Assembly (NCBI RefSeq): GCF_004353525.1
Contig: NZ_CP085524.1
Coordinates: 496,001 to 560,000, forward strand
Reading direction: 5' to 3'
Source of the DNA: Zhaonella formicivorans
GTDB taxonomy: Bacteria; Bacillota; DUOV01; Zhaonellaceae
DNA length: 64,000 bases
Position 1 is the stretch's first letter; each line of letters starts with the position of its first letter. This document shows, piece after piece, positions 33,966 to 41,464 of the stretch. The position numbers and the translations under genes were made by a program. Below the pieces are notes generated by a model. The model was not told the origin of the DNA. It did no database searches and saw nothing but the letters and a program-made list of their open reading frames with translations.

Positions 33966-34275
33966 AAAGGTGCCTTGCGGCACCTTACAGACCGTCGACA
34001 AAGTATTATTAGCCCTCGCAAAATTGTAACCCTTGTACCGCTGCTCCAAAGACTATCGCCAAGAGCGCTTGCTGCTTAAGCGTTTGACTTCCAGCGGCAC
34101 GCGGTGACGCGACGTCCTATCGCTCCACCGCTCTCGCGGCGTCCGTGCCGCTCGTCCGCTTCCAGTCAAACTCTTCGCAGAGCGCTCTAGGGCTTGTCAT
34201 AATGTCGCAGCTACACACAATGGGTTATAATTTTTGCATTTGTCTACAAGCTGAAAGGTGCCTTGCGGCACCTTA
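33966..34275. repeat. Nested stem-loop element E3 flanked by duplicated terminator hairpins
   Basis: An identical 22-base hairpin word (AAAGGTGCCTTGCGGCACCT plus two bases) occurs at 33966-33987 and 34254-34275. Between the copies lie 266 bases with nested stems: GTCGACAAA (33994) with TTTGTCTAC (34239), one mismatch; a 15-base arm 34018-34032 with 34222-34237; GTTTGACT (34082) with AGTCAAAC (34164); AGCGGCACG (34093) with CGTGCCGCT (34144). The apical region is very GC-rich. The right hairpin copy with its TTTTCTTTTTTT tail is the terminator for the phosphoesterase, and the gap has no gene. Either an element inserted with a 22-base target duplication, or the terminator was duplicated. Confidence 0.65.
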
Positions 34276-34959
34276 TTTTCTTTTTTTGAATAATTTAAAG
34301 AAGAATGCCCCGGCAGCAAAACCGCCGATATGGGCCCACCATGCTACCATCTGTGCATTTCTGCCCACCCCAAGAGCTGTTAAACCATTCAACACCTGCA
34401 AGATAAACCATAGAAAGAGGAAAAAGACGGCCCGCACTTCGGTAATGGTCACAAAAAAGGCAATAGGAACCAAAGCCAGCACCCTGGCTTTGGGAAAAGC
34501 GAGGAAATAGGCCCCCAACACCCCGGCAATGGCGCCGCTGGCACCGATTGTGGGGACGCTGGAGTCGGGGTTGAAATAGATATGGGCCAGGCTTCCCGCT
34601 ATACCGGCAATCAGATAGAAAAGCAAGTACCTGAAATGCCCCAGTCTGTCTTCCACGTTGTCACCGAAAACCCAGAGATAGAGCATGTTACCTCCAATGT
34701 GTAAAAGGCTGCCATGAAGAAAAAGTGAAGTGACAAAGGGAAGGAAGGGTTCCCACTGCCCGCTCAAAAGCAGCCAAGGGGAGAGTTCAGCCATTTTAGC
34801 GGGGATGACACCGTAAGTTTGCAAAAAAGGCTCGAGCTCATCCGGGAAGAGCTGCAGTTGTTTATAGAAAACATAGATATTTAAAATGATAAGCGAGTAG
34901 TTTATAAAAGGAAAACTCTTTGGTCGTACACTGTCGCGCAACGGAATCAAAAATGCCAA
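34273..34959 (-). CDS. Rhomboid-family intramembrane serine protease
   Basis: A 228-residue membrane protein with six hydrophobic segments. The catalytic serine is in TIGASGAIAGVLGAYF (~131) and the histidine in WAHIGGFAAGAFF (~203). The HGSLLHIGGNMLYLWVFGDNVEDRLG block (~84-109) is the rhomboid L1/TM2 signature with the conserved asparagine. It cleaves membrane-spanning substrates within the bilayer; the substrate is unknown. The start is TTG 34959, preceded by GGGAG. Confidence 0.9.
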   Translation of the reverse strand: MAFLIPLRDSVRPKSFPFINYSLIILNIYVFYKQLQLFPDELEPFLQTYGVIPAKMAELSPWLLLSGQWEPFLPFVTSLFLHGSLLHIGGNMLYLWVFGDNVEDRLGHFRYLLFYLIAGIAGSLAHIYFNPDSSVPTIGASGAIAGVLGAYFLAFPKARVLALVPIAFFVTITEVRAVFFLFLWFILQVLNGLTALGVGRNAQMVAWWAHIGGFAAGAFFFKLFKKRK

Positions 34960-35103
34960 CTCCCTGCAGCTGATTATATTTTAGGATATGCAATTACCCG
35001 AATTTTATTGATTATAGTCTGTTACTTTAGCATAACCAAAAATTGGCGTCTTGGCAATCACTTGTTATTCTTAGAGCTTTTTGCTTTGTACTCTTTTTTT
35101 CTC

Positions 35104-36690
35104 TATAGGTCATGACATTGGAATACTTCTCATTCTAAATTTTTAAGTTTTAAACTTGGATCACAGATATTTTGACAGTTCAACCTTTAAAAAAGCATAA
35201 AAGTCCTGTTATCCACAATTTAGGCCTGTGAATATCTTTTCTAAAATTTATTATTCACTTATGATAGTGGCTAAACTGCAGCTACCAAGCTTCTCATTTT
35301 ATCTGCCTGCTTTTCTTTCACTCGTCCTAACGCCATAGCTAACATGACACATAATGCTAATCCACATCGCATTTTCATCTTGGCCATGCCCCGGATCGTA
35401 TGCAGTTCAAAGCCAAATGATACGTCAATACGGCTGTTTACTCGCTCAACGCTGGTGCGCTTATCGTATTCTTTTTCCCACTTTTGGCTTGCTCGATCGA
35501 TCGGCGTAAAGATTCTCCGATCTTCTGAAAGGGGTATACGTATCCCTTGTGCTACTGGGCATTGTTCCCGGCCTTTACATTCTATTCCGTAATGTTCGGC
35601 ACAGCATAGCTTCTTTAGTGTATTACGGTCTTTTTCAAATCCCCCACTGGGCATCTCCCGCCGGGTATTTGTCTTCGGGCAATAGCAGTATACATTACCT
35701 TTGTAGTTATAGACTACGTTTTCCTTTCCGCTCAGCAACCGTGTTTCTTCTCCGTCTTTCCACATATTACGGATATCGATGACCGGTTTGATTTGATACT
35801 TATCCCAGCACTTTTCAATAAGCTTTGTGTCATCATAACCCTTGTCTGCTGCTAGGGTCTCTGCTGTTTTCAATATCTCTGGTTGCCTCCGCTCTATTTG
35901 TTCAAGCATGGCATGACCTTCTTTAATATCCGAAGCCGAGGCTTTGGTAACTTTAAAGGCTACTGGTAGTTCATAAGTTGCATCTACGACTAAATGTAAC
36001 TTGTAGCCAAACCATTTGATGATCTTTTCCCATAGTCTGCCATCTTCGGTTACACCCTTGTATTCTTTTTTGCCATAATCGGCATCAGTATCTCGCCTGC
36101 CATCAGGTGTTTGATTCTTATTCTGCTGCTTAGCGTAAGACGAGATCGCTTTACTGTCGATGGCTAGACGCTTGCCGAATTCAGGCAAAATCTCTTGCAA
36201 CTGCTCAACGAGGCGATCTAAAATGTTATCGAGCTCTTCAGTATATTCGACTATGCTCTTTAAAAAACGTGTATAAACCCAAGCCGGAGGTACTGCCGTA
36301 CCTTTAAATCCACACATATCACGGAGTTGCCCGTTCCGGCCCAGTTCACGCCGTAATTTTTCTACGCTATCATGTTGAAATACTATTCCTGCAAGCACTG
36401 AATTCCACATCGCCCGCACTGGGTAATCATCCCGACCCTTTCCTCGCTTTGCTTCCAATAGCCGCATCAATTCTTCATCTGGCATGTACTCTAGTACGAG
36501 CCGCAATCGTTCTAAGTCACCCAGTCCTTCAATTTCGTTCCAGCTAAATAGCTTGAGTTGTGGTATAATAGCCATGCAGGCAACCTCCTTTTTGGGTTAA
36601 TGATTTGATCACTTACATTTTACCACTTAGGGGATTTGCCTGCCTTATTTTATTGCTTAGCTAAGTCTTAGGACATGAGGCTATAATTAG
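35104..36690 (-). mobile_element. DDE insertion sequence, IS5/IS1182-like (approximate limits)
   Basis: A transposase gene with about 165 bases of AT-rich DNA on the left and 115 on the right. Possible imperfect terminal repeats are TATAGGTCATGACAT near 35104 and, reading inward from the other side, TATAGCCTCATGTCCT near 36690. The limits are uncertain and no clear target duplication was seen. The surrounding gaps 34960-35103 and 36691-36868 hold no supportable gene. Confidence 0.55.
35271..36575 (-). CDS. DDE-superfamily transposase (DUF772/DDE_Tnp_1, IS5/IS1182-like)
   Basis: A 434-residue transposase. The N-terminal DUF772-type domain (YPVRAMWNSVLAGIVFQHDSVEKLRREL) is followed by the RNase H-like core: LAIDSKAISS (first Asp), ETLAADKGYDDT (second Asp) and DKRTSVERVNSRI (Glu). 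The YREY-like segment is replaced here by the TSVERVNSR form usual in this family. Length and frame are intact, so the copy may be active. Starts at ATG with GAGGTTG upstream. Confidence 0.88.
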   Translation of the reverse strand: MAIIPQLKLFSWNEIEGLGDLERLRLVLEYMPDEELMRLLEAKRGKGRDDYPVRAMWNSVLAGIVFQHDSVEKLRRELGRNGQLRDMCGFKGTAVPPAWVYTRFLKSIVEYTEELDNILDRLVEQLQEILPEFGKRLAIDSKAISSYAKQQNKNQTPDGRRDTDADYGKKEYKGVTEDGRLWEKIIKWFGYKLHLVVDATYELPVAFKVTKASASDIKEGHAMLEQIERRQPEILKTAETLAADKGYDDTKLIEKCWDKYQIKPVIDIRNMWKDGEETRLLSGKENVVYNYKGNVYCYCPKTNTRREMPSGGFEKDRNTLKKLCCAEHYGIECKGREQCPVAQGIRIPLSEDRRIFTPIDRASQKWEKEYDKRTSVERVNSRIDVSFGFELHTIRGMAKMKMRCGLALCVMLAMALGRVKEKQADKMRSLVAAV

Positions 36691-36868
36691 CCTTTATGGC
36701 ATGTATCTTGGGAGAAAATATATTTTTGTGTTTCTCTCATTCCTTGTCCCATCTGACTCCTGGAACATCGCAATTAGCTCTCTTAACAAAGGTTTAATCA
36801 AAACAGGAAGGGTTTTACTGCATTTAAGTCTAATTTAAGTAATCAGTTTAAGGGAAGGAGAGTTTACC

Positions 36869-37708
36869 ATAAAAAAGAAATTTATTGAATACTTAAAAAT
36901 CACCATCGGTATTTTTATCCTCGTGTTAGGGGTACAAGGGATAATTATCCCTACTCACCTGACATTGGGCGGGATCAGCGGCATTGCTATTTTGCTGCAT
37001 TACTTGTTCAATACTCCCGTTGGTCTGGTTAACTTGCTGTTAAACATCCCTTTGTACATTTGGGGATATTTTACTATTAATCGCGAGTTTATCTTTAAGA
37101 CTTTATATGCGGTTACTCTGTTTTCAATCTTAGTTGATTTACTTCAAGGGATAGACTTGATTAAAACACCAGACCCGTTTCTGGGCGCCGTATTTGGGGG
37201 TGTAGTAGTAGGGATTGGAGGGGGAATTTGTTATTCCCAAGGGGGCTCGGCAGGTGGTGCGGACATTATCTGTAAAGCCCTAAACCGTAAATATGGAATT
37301 GGCCTCGGCCAAGTTGGCATGCTCATCAACGTTGTTGTAATGGCCATGGTTGCTTATTTCGTAGGTCCTAAAGTAGCTATGTACACTCTCGTATCTTTTT
37401 TTGTCAGCTCGAAAGTTATCGATGCCATTCAGACCGGGCTGCCAACAAAAATCATCTTTATTATTTCAGAACGGGGTGAAACCATTACCCAGGCAATTGT
37501 AGGGGAAATTGGACGGGGTGTTACCGTTTTGAAGGGTGAGGGGGCATATACTCACCAGGCTAAAGAAGTGCTGATGTGCGCTGTCCATTGGGCGGATATC
37601 TACCGTTTAAAAAGGCTGGTTTCCGAAATCGACCCGGAAGCATTCATAATTATTGGGGAAGCCAGCGAAATTTTGGGTAAGGGATTTAAACCTGCAATAC
37701 AGAAATAA
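36869..37708 (+). CDS. YitT family membrane protein (DUF161/DUF2179), apparent ATA start
   Basis: A 279-residue membrane protein with about five hydrophobic segments and the C-terminal cytosolic DUF2179 domain (IFIISERGETITQAIVGEIGRGVTVLKGEG...). The GGSAGGADIICKALNRKYG loop (~110-128) is the family hallmark. The reading frame that gives a normal N-terminus (I-KKKFIEYLKITIGIFIL) begins at ATA 36869, 8 bases after GGAAGGAG. The first ordinary start in frame is GTG 36923, with no ribosome site, which would remove half of the first membrane helix. No ATG, GTG or TTG lies between the upstream stop (36836) and 36923. Transport role unknown. Confidence 0.85.
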   Translation: MKKKFIEYLKITIGIFILVLGVQGIIIPTHLTLGGISGIAILLHYLFNTPVGLVNLLLNIPLYIWGYFTINREFIFKTLYAVTLFSILVDLLQGIDLIKTPDPFLGAVFGGVVVGIGGGICYSQGGSAGGADIICKALNRKYGIGLGQVGMLINVVVMAMVAYFVGPKVAMYTLVSFFVSSKVIDAIQTGLPTKIIFIISERGETITQAIVGEIGRGVTVLKGEGAYTHQAKEVLMCAVHWADIYRLKRLVSEIDPEAFIIIGEASEILGKGFKPAIQK

Positions 37709-37810
37709 ATCAAAAAGTTACTGTGAGGACTGGCTCAGCAGGGGTGGGCATTTTAACAATTTTCAAGAAATCTACAAGTTTGTTCCCCGAGTTGAATATG
37801 ATAGCTGTGA

Positions 37811-37816
37811 TATAAT
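37811..37816 (+). promoter_or_regulatory. Extended -10 promoter element before lemA
   Basis: TGATATAAT gives an extended -10 hexamer TATAAT 66 bases before the TTG start of the LemA gene; no clear -35 is seen. Confidence 0.45.
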
Positions 37817-37881
37817 GATAGTGTGCGGCAAGCCGATAAAGCTTTTGGCAATTTTTTAATTAAATATGGGAGGGGAAGCAA

Positions 37882-38454
37882 TTGAAAAAAGGATTAATTA
37901 TTTTTGGTATAATTATCCTGGTCATTGGGTTGTTGGTATCTTCAGTTTTTGGCAGTTATAACAGCCTGGTTGCTTTGGAGGAACAGGTCAACGGCAGTTG
38001 GAGCCAGGTGGAAAACCAGCTGCAGCGCAGGGCTGACTTAATTCCTAACCTGGTTGAAACGGTGAAGGGTTATTCCATTCATGAACGTGAAGCTGTTCAA
38101 GCAGTAGCTGATGCACGGGCAAAGCTAGCAGGAGCCGGCAGCGTTAAGGAAAGGATTTCTGCAGAAAACGAGCTTTCCGGCGCCCTATCCCGCCTGCTGG
38201 TTGTTGTGGAAAATTACCCGAACCTGAAAGCCGATGCTAATTTCCGCCAGCTTGCCGATGAGCTGGCAGGTACAGAAAACAGGATTGCTGTAGCCAGGAA
38301 GGACTATAATGATGTTGTAAGAGTCTATAACAGCAAGATCCGGAGTTTTCCCACAGTCATATTTGCAGGTATGTTAGGTTTTGACAAGAAAGATTACTTT
38401 GAAGCTGCACCCGGTGCGGAAAGTGCTCCCAAAGTTGATTTTACTTCGAAATAA
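37882..38454 (+). CDS. lemA: LemA family protein
   Basis: A 190-residue protein with one N-terminal membrane segment (LIIFGIIILVIGLLVSSVFG) followed by an all-helical domain with the LemA signatures YNSLVALEEQVNGSWSQVENQLQRRADLIPNLVETVKGY and YNDVVRVYNSKIRSFPTVIFAGMLGFDKKDYFEA. Starts at TTG with GGAGGGGAAG upstream. LemA homologues are commonly paired, as here, with a TPM-domain protein gene; the biochemical role is not known. Confidence 0.92.
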   Translation: MKKGLIIFGIIILVIGLLVSSVFGSYNSLVALEEQVNGSWSQVENQLQRRADLIPNLVETVKGYSIHEREAVQAVADARAKLAGAGSVKERISAENELSGALSRLLVVVENYPNLKADANFRQLADELAGTENRIAVARKDYNDVVRVYNSKIRSFPTVIFAGMLGFDKKDYFEAAPGAESAPKVDFTSK

Positions 38455-38478
38455 AAACACTGAAGTAGGGAGAAAGAT

Positions 38479-39291
38479 ATGAAAAAATTAAAACTGTTGC
38501 TCCTACCCCTGCTTTTCATTTTGTTGCTTTCTTGGCCTGCCTGGGCCGCAGCTCCAATTCCACCGGCCCCGGACGAGAATGTTTATGTTCACGACTTTGC
38601 CGGGATGCTGGAAGCTGACCAAGCCCGTGACATCATGGCTGTGGGAGCGGCTTTGGAGCGGGCCGGCGGGGCAGAGGTGGTCGTAGTTACCGTTGACAGT
38701 TTAGGTGGCTACCCTATTGAGGAATATGCTAATGAGCTCTTTCGCTCTTGGGGCATAGGTGACCGGCAAAAAAACAATGGAGTTTTACTATTGGTCAACA
38801 AGGAAAACGTGTTGGCCGGACGCAGCGGCAGGGTAAGAATTGAGGTAGGGTACGGCCTGGAAGGGGCAATCCCTGATGGTAAAGCGGGCAGGATTCTGGA
38901 TGAATATGTGCTTCCGGCCTGGGAACCCGGCGATTACAGTACCGGTATCTATCAAGGGTATATGGCAATAGCTAAGCTTGTGGCCGATGAATACGGGCTT
39001 GACTTAAATAAAGAAGAGGCTCTTGCCCAGTTGGAAAGGTATAACGTAGACAGCGGTGGTGATGGGGAAGGCGGTTTCCCCGTGGAGATATTGATCTTTA
39101 TCATTGTCTTAATAATTATCGTCTCTATGAATAACCGGGGCGGCGGAGGACGGCGCCGTTATTTCAACAACGGTCCTTTCTGGGGTGGACCTTTTAGCGG
39201 TGGAGGTTTTGGAGGCGGCAGCTTCGGCGGGGGAGGAGGCTTCGGAGGCTTTGGCGGAGGCTCTTCCGGAGGCGGAGGCGCAAGTCGTTAA
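38479..39291 (+). CDS. TPM-domain (YgcG-like) membrane-anchored protein
   Basis: A 270-residue protein: signal peptide (KLLLLPLLFILLLSWPAWAA, cleavage after ~AWAA), TPM domain (~30-170) with VHDFAGMLEADQARDIM, ELFRSWGIGDRQKNNGVLLLV and YGLEGAIPDGKAGRIL, a C-terminal membrane segment (IEILIFIIVLIIIVSM, ~198) and a glycine-rich tail (GGGFGGGSFGGGGGFGG). TPM domains occur with LemA in bacteria and may help photosystem or membrane quality control elsewhere, but here only the pairing with LemA is certain. Ends at a strong terminator. Confidence 0.9.
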   Translation: MKKLKLLLLPLLFILLLSWPAWAAAPIPPAPDENVYVHDFAGMLEADQARDIMAVGAALERAGGAEVVVVTVDSLGGYPIEEYANELFRSWGIGDRQKNNGVLLLVNKENVLAGRSGRVRIEVGYGLEGAIPDGKAGRILDEYVLPAWEPGDYSTGIYQGYMAIAKLVADEYGLDLNKEEALAQLERYNVDSGGDGEGGFPVEILIFIIVLIIIVSMNNRGGGGRRRYFNNGPFWGGPFSGGGFGGGSFGGGGGFGGFGGGSSGGGGASR

Positions 39292-39303
39292 CAGCAAATC
39301 TTG

Positions 39304-39332
39304 GCCTTTGGGAGTTCCCAAAGGCTTTTTTT
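39304..39332 (+). terminator. Intrinsic terminator after the LemA/TPM pair
   Basis: GCCTTTGGGA (39304-39313) pairs perfectly with TCCCAAAGGC (39316-39325), then seven T residues. It separates this pair from the Wadjet operon. Confidence 0.88.
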
Positions 39333-39419
39333 CATCTATTAGTCTATTTGTTTATTATTTAAGGCATTTTGTGTTAAAATGTAGATATTCAAAGAAAACG
39401 GTTGCAATAAGGAGAAATT

Positions 39420-40844
39420 ATGGAGTTATTTGCCATAATACCGGAAAGACTGTTCAGCCTCCTGGCCAGTCCTTTGAAAGAGGACTATGCGGCTATCCTT
39501 TTCCGGATTTACGACCAGTATCAGATGACCAGTTTTGGCATGGAGCGGGAAGTAATTCTGGACATTATCCAGGATTACTTGGAAACAAGGGGAGCCCAGC
39601 CCAATTTTCTGGAATCCCTGGAAGAGGAACTTGCGGGGGGAGACGGGGATTCTTCTTTGCGCTCTAAAGCAGGGACTTTGTTGCGCAAACTGGAACAAAC
39701 AGGTTGGGTGAAAATTGAAATCTGGGCTAATTACAAGCAGTATATCAATCTGCCCGACTATGCCAGTAAAATTCTGGATACCTTGGATAAAATCCGGCAG
39801 AACAAACAGGTGGAGTACCAGAGCTATATTTATGCCGCCTACACCGCTGTAACTTCGGATGAAGCACTGCGCCAACCCCATCTGGCTTTGGAGAGAGCTT
39901 TCGAGGTTACCCAGGAGCTGGTCAATCACCTGAAGGCTTTGAACCATAACATTAAGAGGTATATGGAAAGAATGCTGGCCCAGGACAGGGCGGCAGATAT
40001 TTTACGTCAGCATTTCCATGAGTATAAGTTGGAAGTGCTGGATAAAGCATATCACCGCTTAAAAACTGCTGATAACGTGTCTCGCTACCGTCCGAAAATT
40101 ATATCCAAAATCAATGAATGGCTTAATGACCCGCTATGGGTGGAAGAGGTAGTGCGCCAGGAAGTACGTATGGAGAGGCAGCCCAATGAGGAGGAAGCCC
40201 GGGTTGAAACTTACCGTAAACTGGAAACCATTATCCAGGTTTACAGCGGTATGGATGAGCTGCTGGAAGAAATCGACCGCCGGAACAGCCAATACGCCAG
40301 CGCTTCACTGCGCCAGGTGGAGTACCTGCTGAGTTCCGGCAAAAACACGGAAGGGCAGCTGCTGGAGATCTTGAAATTTTTGGCAGCTTGCCAGCGGGAA
40401 AGGGAATTTGACAGCCAAAATATGGAGGATGTTAATAATGTCTTTAATTTGTTCAGCCAAGGTTTTTTGGACATAAACTCGCTGGCTGTGCCCAGAAGCC
40501 CGGCCCGGGAGCATGCCGGCGGTGAACTGCAGGAGCCGGAGGAAGACCCGGAAGTAAAGGAAGAGCGGCTGAAATCCTACCTTGAGCGCATGGCCAAGAG
40601 GATCACTAAAGAGAAAGTTAACGCCTGGATTTTGGAGCGCATGGGGAACAGGCAGGAAATTATGGCTAAGGAGCTGAGTATAGCAAGCATAGAGGATTAC
40701 ATTTACCTGATTTATACGGCTATTTTTGCAAACTCGAAAAAAGTGCAATACAAGATTGACCAGTGGAGCAAGGAGCAAGTTTTCTCCCACGGTTTTGCCT
40801 ACAGGGATTTCCGGATTAAGCGGAAAGGGTTGAAAGTGCTATGA
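39420..40844 (+). CDS. jetA: Wadjet defence protein JetA (kleisin-type, DUF5716-like)
   Basis: A 474-residue helical protein starting MELFAIIPERLFSLLASP, followed by YAAILFRIYDQY and long charged helices. It has the JetA family appearance and lies first in a four-gene operon with JetB, JetC and JetD homologues. In Wadjet systems JetA is the kleisin that bridges the SMC-like JetC heads. The N-terminal sequence fits the DUF5716 form of JetA, which suggests type III rather than type I, though I cannot run a profile search to confirm the subtype. It overlaps jetB by ATGA. Confidence 0.8.
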   Translation: MELFAIIPERLFSLLASPLKEDYAAILFRIYDQYQMTSFGMEREVILDIIQDYLETRGAQPNFLESLEEELAGGDGDSSLRSKAGTLLRKLEQTGWVKIEIWANYKQYINLPDYASKILDTLDKIRQNKQVEYQSYIYAAYTAVTSDEALRQPHLALERAFEVTQELVNHLKALNHNIKRYMERMLAQDRAADILRQHFHEYKLEVLDKAYHRLKTADNVSRYRPKIISKINEWLNDPLWVEEVVRQEVRMERQPNEEEARVETYRKLETIIQVYSGMDELLEEIDRRNSQYASASLRQVEYLLSSGKNTEGQLLEILKFLAACQREREFDSQNMEDVNNVFNLFSQGFLDINSLAVPRSPAREHAGGELQEPEEDPEVKEERLKSYLERMAKRITKEKVNAWILERMGNRQEIMAKELSIASIEDYIYLIYTAIFANSKKVQYKIDQWSKEQVFSHGFAYRDFRIKRKGLKVL

Positions 40845-41464
40845 ATATCGGAGAAGCTTTTCATAACCTGCGGAATCAAGAAAAAGAGGATTTTATCCGG
40901 GTAGCCAACCGGCTCCTGTCGACCACCTTTATTACCCGGAAAAATGAGCAAAACAAAAAGGATTATTATTTTTTGGAAAGGCACTACGAGCTGATGCGGG
41001 AATACTTTTCCCTTTCCGGTTGGGAGTTAATCCATGATCGTCCCCTGGGTGTTTTCCAGCTGGTGAACACATACGGCTTCAACCGGGAAAAATTGAAAAT
41101 GGAAGAAAGCATAATCCTGTTGATTATCCGCCTATGCTACGAGGAAAAAAAGCGTACCGAGTTAAGTTTAGCGGAGAATGTGCTCTTAACCACCAGGGAT
41201 ATTCAGGAACGTTACCTGGCCTTGAAGATCAGGGAGAAGCCTTTAGACCGCAAAGTTATACGGGAGACGATAAACATGTTAAAACGCTATAATATCCTGC
41301 AAAACCTGGACAGCGATCCTGCCGATCCCGACTGCCGGCTAGAGATTTTCCCCAGCTTGCTGCTGGCCGTCAGAGTTGAGGATATAAAAGAGCTATATGA
41401 CAAACTGGCTGCCTACGGCAGTGGCGAAAGCGGTATTCCGTCAGGAGGGGAGGAACCGGCATGA
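40841..41464 (+). CDS. jetB: Wadjet defence protein JetB (KITE-type)
   Basis: A 207-residue protein of mostly alpha-helical and winged-helix character (FIRVANRLLSTTFITRKNE, then FQLVNTYGFNREKLKMEESIILLIIRLCYEEKK). Position, size and ATGA overlaps with both neighbours (40841-40844 and 41461-41464) are those of JetB, the KITE subunit that binds the kleisin JetA in the condensin-like complex. No single motif is diagnostic, so the assignment rests on context. Confidence 0.78.
   Translation: MNIGEAFHNLRNQEKEDFIRVANRLLSTTFITRKNEQNKKDYYFLERHYELMREYFSLSGWELIHDRPLGVFQLVNTYGFNREKLKMEESIILLIIRLCYEEKKRTELSLAENVLLTTRDIQERYLALKIREKPLDRKVIRETINMLKRYNILQNLDSDPADPDCRLEIFPSLLLAVRVEDIKELYDKLAAYGSGESGIPSGGEEPA

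Noticed and set aside
36576-36868. A gene between the DDE element and yitT
   Set aside because: Short frames only, without ribosome site or recognisable product; the region holds the IS end and the yitT leader.
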